A stretch of DNA of 10,652 nt, from assembly GCA_036554605.1 (NCBI GenBank), contig DATBMY010000102.1, positions 1-10,652 of the forward strand, in the 5' to 3' direction. This DNA is from DATBMY01 sp036554605. GTDB taxonomy: Bacteria; Acidobacteriota; Blastocatellia; UBA7656. The translations under genes and the position numbers were made by a program. The notes beneath the pieces are model-generated. The model saw only the letters and a program-made list of their open reading frames with translations, did not search any database and was not told where the DNA came from. Shown here piece after piece: positions 6,677 to 10,652 of the stretch; positions within the stretch are counted from its first letter, which is position 1; each line of letters begins with the position of its first letter.

Positions 6677-8083
6677 ATGAGCGAAAGCCTCATCTTAATC
6701 AAGTCCAGTAGATACCCGTTTAGCCTGACGGCGCTCAGCCGGCTGGTCATAACGCTCGGCCTCGCGGCGCTGGTTGTGGCGGTTGCCGAGCAGAGCTTCG
6801 CCGCCGGTTACGGGTGGGTCGCGATGGTCGCCCTCGCCATGTGCGTGGCTCCTATGGGCGCCGTGAGTATTCCCGGCATCAAAGCCAAAGTCACGCCGGG
6901 CGACGCGGTGAGCTTTACGTGCGCGGCGCTTTTCGGGCCCGCGGCGGGAGTCATTGCCGCGGCGGCCGATGGCGCTATTACCTCTCTGAAGATGACGGCA
7001 AGCCCCCGCAAGCTCCTTTACAACGCAGCCTCGGGCGCAAGCTCTATGGCGGCGGGCACCTTAGCGGCCACGAATCTGTTTCCGGCCTTCGGCGCGCGGA
7101 CCGCGCAAATGACGCCGATTGATTTGATGGCCGCCGTAGGCGTGCTGGCGCTCGGCTACTTCCTCACCTCGACCATCTTGATAGCCGCATACATCGCCTT
7201 ATCGCAAGGCGAGCGGTTGTTCGGCGTCTGGCGCGAGCACTTTCTATGGACGGGCGTAAGCTATCTTGGGAGCGGGGTGTCGGCCGTGGCGGCGTGCCTT
7301 GTGGCCGGCAGCCTGGGCCAGTATGCGTTGATCCTCCCGGCGGGGATGATGCTGATCGTATATGCGTTCTACGGGACGTACTTCGGCAAGATCGAGGCGA
7401 TACGGCGCGAAGCGGTCGAAACCAGGCGATTGAGCCGGCGCGCGCTTGAAACGATGATCGCCTCGATAGGCGCGGCGGGTCACGCGGTAAAGACGAATGT
7501 GACGCGCGTCGAGCGGCTCGCGCTCGAACTGGGCAATGCTGCCGGGCTCGACGCCGGGCAGATGGAGGCCCTGAGCGCCGCGGCCTTGCTTCACGACATA
7601 GGAAATATAAACCTGCCGCCCTCGCTGCTCGAAAAGCCGGCCGCGCTCACTACTGAAGAGTTCGAACAGGTGAAGACTCACGCGAAGGCGGGGGCGCGAA
7701 TAGTCGAATCAATGGGCTTCTCTTACCCGGTCGCAAAGATCGTTCGCCATCACCACGAGCGGTTCGACGGTCTCGGCTATCCGGACGGGCTCGCGGGCCA
7801 TGAGATACCGGTCGAAGCGCGCGCGCTTGCGATAGTCGATTGCTACAACGCGCTTACGCTCGACCGGGCGCACAGGCCGAGGCTCAGCCGCGACCGCGCG
7901 CTGGAGGTTATGAAGGAGCAGTCGGGCAAGGCGTTCGATCCATGCTTGCTTGATATCTTCTTAAGCCTGGTCGGGCGCGCCGACGAGCAGGCGCTTGTGG
8001 ATCAGGCGTCCGCCTCGTGGATAGACGACTTGCTGGCGGAGCTGGCGGCCGAGCGCCGCGCATTTCAGCCGGTCTCCGCCTGA
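6677..8083 (+). CDS. Membrane-anchored HD-GYP domain protein, probable cyclic di-GMP phosphodiesterase
   Basis: HD-GYP enzymes hydrolyse cyclic di-GMP. This 468-residue protein has about seven hydrophobic segments in residues 18-233 (such as LVITLGLAALVVAV, FTCAALFGPAAGVIAAAA, VGVLALGYFLTSTILIAAYIA and ALILPAGMMLIVYAFYG), then a linker helix and an HD-GYP domain from about 258 to 445 on the cytoplasmic side. Key residues: His306-Asp307 (LLHDIGN), His335 (KTHAKAG), HHHERFDGLGYP at 358-369, and Asp388 (IVDCYNALT). Deviations: the lysine usual in HDxGK is Asn310, and the usual GHS before the RV motif reads TNV, so one metal ligand may be missing. Catalysis is likely but not certain. The membrane part does not match a sensor module I can name. 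ATG 6677 is chosen because AGAGGA (6665-6670) lies six bases upstream; a GTG at 6662 is in frame but lies upstream of that site. It is 43 bp after the protease gene, so co-transcription is likely. Confidence 0.9.
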   Translation: MSESLILIKSSRYPFSLTALSRLVITLGLAALVVAVAEQSFAAGYGWVAMVALAMCVAPMGAVSIPGIKAKVTPGDAVSFTCAALFGPAAGVIAAAADGAITSLKMTASPRKLLYNAASGASSMAAGTLAATNLFPAFGARTAQMTPIDLMAAVGVLALGYFLTSTILIAAYIALSQGERLFGVWREHFLWTGVSYLGSGVSAVAACLVAGSLGQYALILPAGMMLIVYAFYGTYFGKIEAIRREAVETRRLSRRALETMIASIGAAGHAVKTNVTRVERLALELGNAAGLDAGQMEALSAAALLHDIGNINLPPSLLEKPAALTTEEFEQVKTHAKAGARIVESMGFSYPVAKIVRHHHERFDGLGYPDGLAGHEIPVEARALAIVDCYNALTLDRAHRPRLSRDRALEVMKEQSGKAFDPCLLDIFLSLVGRADEQALVDQASASWIDDLLAELAAERRAFQPVSA

Positions 8084-8137
8084 ACGGATCAGCCCCCGAA
8101 GCGCGCCCGGCGCACGCGCGCCCGTCAAATCCCCGGT

Positions 8138-8165
8138 TGGTCGCAAGCTGCCCGGTCCGCGACCA
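8138..8165. repeat. Inverted repeat between the HD-GYP and GGDEF-EAL genes
   Basis: TGGTCGC (8138-8144) and GCGACCA (8159-8165) are exact inverted copies separated by 14 nt. They lie in the 124-bp gap after the HD-GYP gene, with no T-tract following. Upstream, GCGCGC occurs twice within 8101-8121 and could form a further weak stem. The element could be a protein site or an mRNA stem partly separating the two genes; no clear promoter was seen in this gap. Confidence 0.4.
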
Positions 8166-8207
8166 TCTCCTTCATAGAGTCAGCGTGCATTTAAAGGACT
8201 GGACGTG

Positions 8208-10415
8208 ATGAGTGTTTCGCTCGAAAACGATGAAGCACACGGCAGGCCCGAAAGTTTGAATAATGAAGATCCCTATCTCACCTGCATGTGGGGCGCGCGC
8301 CGCGTCGACGGCAGATGGCAAGACTTTTATTGCACGCCCGCCATTGAAAACATAACCGGCTACAGGGCAAGCCTGATTTACGAGCGCGACCCGTTTCAAT
8401 CTTTTGACGGGCTGTGGTTTCAGATGATCCACGACGAGGACCGCCGGGCGTATCGCGCCGCGTGGGCGCGCATCGAGAGAGGCAGCGCGCTCCAGTTCGA
8501 GCACCGCATCGTTACCGCCGACCAGAGAGTGCGCTGGATACGTTCTCAGGCGGCGGCTTTCGAGCGAGACGGAGAGCTTCAGGTATGCGGCACATTCACC
8601 GACATCACCGCGCACCGGTGCGCCGAAGAAACCCTCAGGCAGAGAGAAGAGCATTTCCGCGCACTGATCGAGAACGCCTCCGACATCATCACCATACTCG
8701 GGCGCGACGGGACTATTCGCTACGAGAGCCCTTCGGTTGAGAGAATACTCGGCTACAAGCCGGAGGACCTGGTGGGCACGCGCGCCTTCGATTACGTTCA
8801 CCCGGGCGATTTGCCCGAAGTGATGAGCGCGTTCATAAAAGGGGTGGCGACGCCGGGCATGGTCATCAGTCTCGAATTCCGCTTCTGGCATAAGGATGGC
8901 ACCTGGCGAATAATCGAAGCGGTCGCTTCCAATATGCTCGACGTGCCTTCGATCGCCGGCATAGTCATCAACTCGCGCGACATCACCGCGCGCAAGATGG
9001 CCGAAGAGCGGCTGATGCACGACGCTTTTCATGACGGGCTGACGGGGTTGCCGAATCGCGCGCTGTTCCGCGACCGGCTGGGCCAGACGATGCGGCGCGC
9101 CCGCAGGCGCAAGGATCACCTGTTTGCCGTTCTATTTCTCGATCTCGACCGCTTCAAGGTTATAAACGACAGCATGGGTCACATGATGGGCGACGACCTG
9201 CTGGTGGCCATCGCCCGTCGCCTCAAGACCTGCACCCGCCCGGGCGATACTATAGCGAGGCTGGGAGGAGACGAGTTCACCATACTGCTCGACGACATAG
9301 AGGATGAGCAGGAAGCGTCGCTCGTCGCCGACCGTATACACGAAGAGCTATCGCTTCCTTTCAACCTTGACGGCCAGAGAGTATATGTTACGGCGAGCAT
9401 AGGAATCGCGCTCGGCGCGGACGGATACAGGAAGCCGGAAGAGTTGTTGCGCGACGCCGACACGGCGATGTACCGGGCGAAGATGCTTGGCAAGGCGCGC
9501 CACGTCGTCTTTGATAAAGCGATGCATGCGCGCGCGGTGGCGCAGCTGCAACTGGAATCCGACCTGTGGCAGGTCATAGAGCGCAATCAGCTCGTGCTTC
9601 ACTATCAACCGATGGTAGAGCTTGGGAGCGGGCGCGTGATCGGGCTCGAAGCGCTCGTTCGATGGAATCACCCGCAGCGCGGCCTGATAATGCCGGCGCA
9701 GTTCATCCCCCTGGCCGAAGAGACCAGGCTGATAGCCCAGGTGGGCCGCTGGGTTCTGAAAGAAGCCTGCCGCCAGATGCGATCGTGGCAGAAGCGCCTC
9801 GCGACGGCCTTCCCGATTTCCGTAAGCGTAAACCTGTCGGGCAAGCAGCTCGCGCAGCCGGACCTGATCGAGCAGGTGGAGCAAGTGCTCAAAGAGACGG
9901 GGCTCGATCCCGAGTGGCTGAAGCTTGAGATAACCGAGAGCGTCGTCATGGAGAATGCAAAGGCTACGGTTGCCATGCTGGGCCGGTTGAGGGCGCTCGG
10001 CCTGGAGCTGCACATTGACGATTTCGGCACCGGCTATTCGTCTCTCTCATACCTGCATCGCTTCCCCGTAGACCGCCTGAAGATCGACCGTTCTTTCGTC
10101 AGCAACATGAGCATGGAGGATAAGAACTCGGAGATCGTGCGGACCATCATACAGCTTGCGCGCAATCTAGGCATGGGGGTCGTGGCCGAGGGCGTGCAGA
10201 CCGCCGAGCAGCTGGCTCACTTGAAGGCGCTGGGCTGCGAGCACGGCCAGGGTTATTTCTTCTCCAGACCACTTGCGGCCGATCAGGTCGACTCGCTCAT
10301 TGGTGAAGGCAGCCGTCATAAGCTGTCCGCCTCGACCGAAACGGGATTGTGGCCTCGACCGGAACCTGGCGAGCGCGGCCTGTATGACACGGGCTCGCGG
10401 ATGGAAGCGGACTAG
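8208..10415 (+). CDS. PAS-PAS-GGDEF-EAL protein, probable bifunctional cyclic di-GMP cyclase/phosphodiesterase
   Basis: Makes and/or degrades cyclic di-GMP. The 735-residue product lacks membrane helices and should be cytoplasmic. Domains: PAS 1 about 22-137, ending FTDITAHR; PAS 2 about 147-263, ending SRDITARK; GGDEF about 268-432, starting HDGLTGLPNRALF; EAL about 452-695. The cyclase signature is intact as GGDEF at 353-357, and an inhibitory-site motif RxxD (Arg344-Asp347) lies exactly five residues upstream, so product feedback is expected. The phosphodiesterase half keeps EALVRW from Glu481, LEITES, DDFGTGYSS from Asp604, KIDRSF and AEGVQT, so it also looks active. About 37 low-complexity residues follow the EAL domain. 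AAAGGA (8193-8198) precedes both a GTG at 8205 and an ATG at 8208; ATG is preferred, though GTG fits equally well. It follows the HD-GYP gene by 124 bp on the same strand, so two c-di-GMP enzymes sit side by side. The sensed ligand is unknown. Confidence 0.96.
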   Translation: MSVSLENDEAHGRPESLNNEDPYLTCMWGARRVDGRWQDFYCTPAIENITGYRASLIYERDPFQSFDGLWFQMIHDEDRRAYRAAWARIERGSALQFEHRIVTADQRVRWIRSQAAAFERDGELQVCGTFTDITAHRCAEETLRQREEHFRALIENASDIITILGRDGTIRYESPSVERILGYKPEDLVGTRAFDYVHPGDLPEVMSAFIKGVATPGMVISLEFRFWHKDGTWRIIEAVASNMLDVPSIAGIVINSRDITARKMAEERLMHDAFHDGLTGLPNRALFRDRLGQTMRRARRRKDHLFAVLFLDLDRFKVINDSMGHMMGDDLLVAIARRLKTCTRPGDTIARLGGDEFTILLDDIEDEQEASLVADRIHEELSLPFNLDGQRVYVTASIGIALGADGYRKPEELLRDADTAMYRAKMLGKARHVVFDKAMHARAVAQLQLESDLWQVIERNQLVLHYQPMVELGSGRVIGLEALVRWNHPQRGLIMPAQFIPLAEETRLIAQVGRWVLKEACRQMRSWQKRLATAFPISVSVNLSGKQLAQPDLIEQVEQVLKETGLDPEWLKLEITESVVMENAKATVAMLGRLRALGLELHIDDFGTGYSSLSYLHRFPVDRLKIDRSFVSNMSMEDKNSEIVRTIIQLARNLGMGVVAEGVQTAEQLAHLKALGCEHGQGYFFSRPLAADQVDSLIGEGSRHKLSASTETGLWPRPEPGERGLYDTGSRMEAD

Positions 10416-10467
10416 ATTGAGATTTATCTTATTCCTTTCATACGCGCGCCCGAGATACCTAAACAGA

Positions 10468-10642
10468 GGCGCTTTAGCGCCGTCAGCAAGTAGCCGCGAC
10501 CGTAAGGTCGTGGTAGTTGCCGGCAACAAGGGAGGCCCGCAAGGGCCGGCACATGATCGTCTCGATGTCGCGCGCCTTCGGCGCTCACCTGCTGGTTGGC
10601 AATCGTTTTCGGCGCGGCTACTGGCTTGCGGCCCTTCGGGCC
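10468..10642. repeat. Array of short hairpins partly enclosed by a longer inverted repeat
   Basis: Six compact palindromes follow each other. They are GGCGCT/AGCGCC (10468-10481); an 8-bp stem with one G-T pair and a GTAA loop (10494-10513); the 12-bp palindrome GTTGCCGGCAAC (10516-10527); GGCCC-GCAA-GGGCC (10534-10547); GCGCC-TTC-GGCGC (10572-10584); and GGCCC-TTC-GGGCC (10630-10642). Two have GNRA-type tetraloops. GCAAGTAGCCGCG (10486-10498) recurs inverted at 10613-10629, with four extra bases, and encloses stems two to five. No coding sequence is evident here. It may be a palindromic repeat element, a structured RNA or a complex 3' end for the upstream gene. It begins about 50 bp after the GGDEF-EAL stop. 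Confidence 0.6.
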
Positions 10643-10652
10643 TGACAGATAT

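Noticed and set aside
8172..9119. A 315-codon open frame on the minus strand opposite the GGDEF-EAL gene
   Set aside because: It lies antisense to unmistakable PAS and GGDEF coding sequence; long antisense frames are expected in GC-rich DNA. Its translation shows no domain-like pattern.

Overview
The window looks like chromosomal DNA from a GC-rich, free-living bacterium with elaborate second-messenger signalling. Codon usage is dominated by G/C-ending codons. The hybrid kinase with two receivers, the GGDEF-EAL protein with PAS domains, the secreted subtilase ending in short tandem peptides and the hairpin-rich intergenic DNA would fit an Acidobacteriota-like soil organism. That placement is impression only, since no rRNA or marker gene is present.

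Layout. (1) Positions 1-581, minus strand: the N-terminal part of a multi-pass membrane protein, probably of the O-antigen ligase/polymerase type, running off the left edge. Its DNA is visibly poorer in G+C than the rest. (2) 582-1032: divergent intergenic region with a near-consensus sigma-70 promoter (TTGACG-17 bp-TAGAAT) reading into the kinase, an inverted repeat inside the promoter spacer, and a direct repeat further upstream. (3) 1033-4296: a soluble 1087-residue hybrid histidine kinase with a cysteine-bearing GAF-like sensor, about 390 residues of coiled coil, a kinase core and two receivers. (4) 4297-4734: non-coding DNA with several hairpins. The last one can pair with the ribosome binding site of the next gene. 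(5) 4735-6633: an exported subtilisin-family (S8) protease with an intact catalytic triad and a C-terminal run of 11 hexapeptides of the type GVMLAD. (6) 6677-8083: an integral membrane HD-GYP protein. (7) 8208-10415: a PAS-PAS-GGDEF-EAL protein with both catalytic signatures intact. (8) 10416-10652: non-coding DNA with a compact array of short hairpins partly enclosed by a longer inverted repeat.

How the parts may work together. The four complete genes all read rightward. The protease and HD-GYP gene are 43 bp apart and the HD-GYP and GGDEF-EAL genes 124 bp apart, so the last three could be co-transcribed. Two of them are cyclic di-GMP enzymes (one likely degrades it; the other may both make and degrade it), next to a signalling kinase and a secreted protease. 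The simplest inference is a local module linking environmental sensing and c-di-GMP level to surface or extracellular proteolysis. Shared control is not shown by the sequence. The most unusual items are the VMLADG repeat tail of the protease, the cysteine cluster plus very long coiled coil of the kinase, the hairpin that can mask the protease ribosome binding site, and the hairpin array at the right end.
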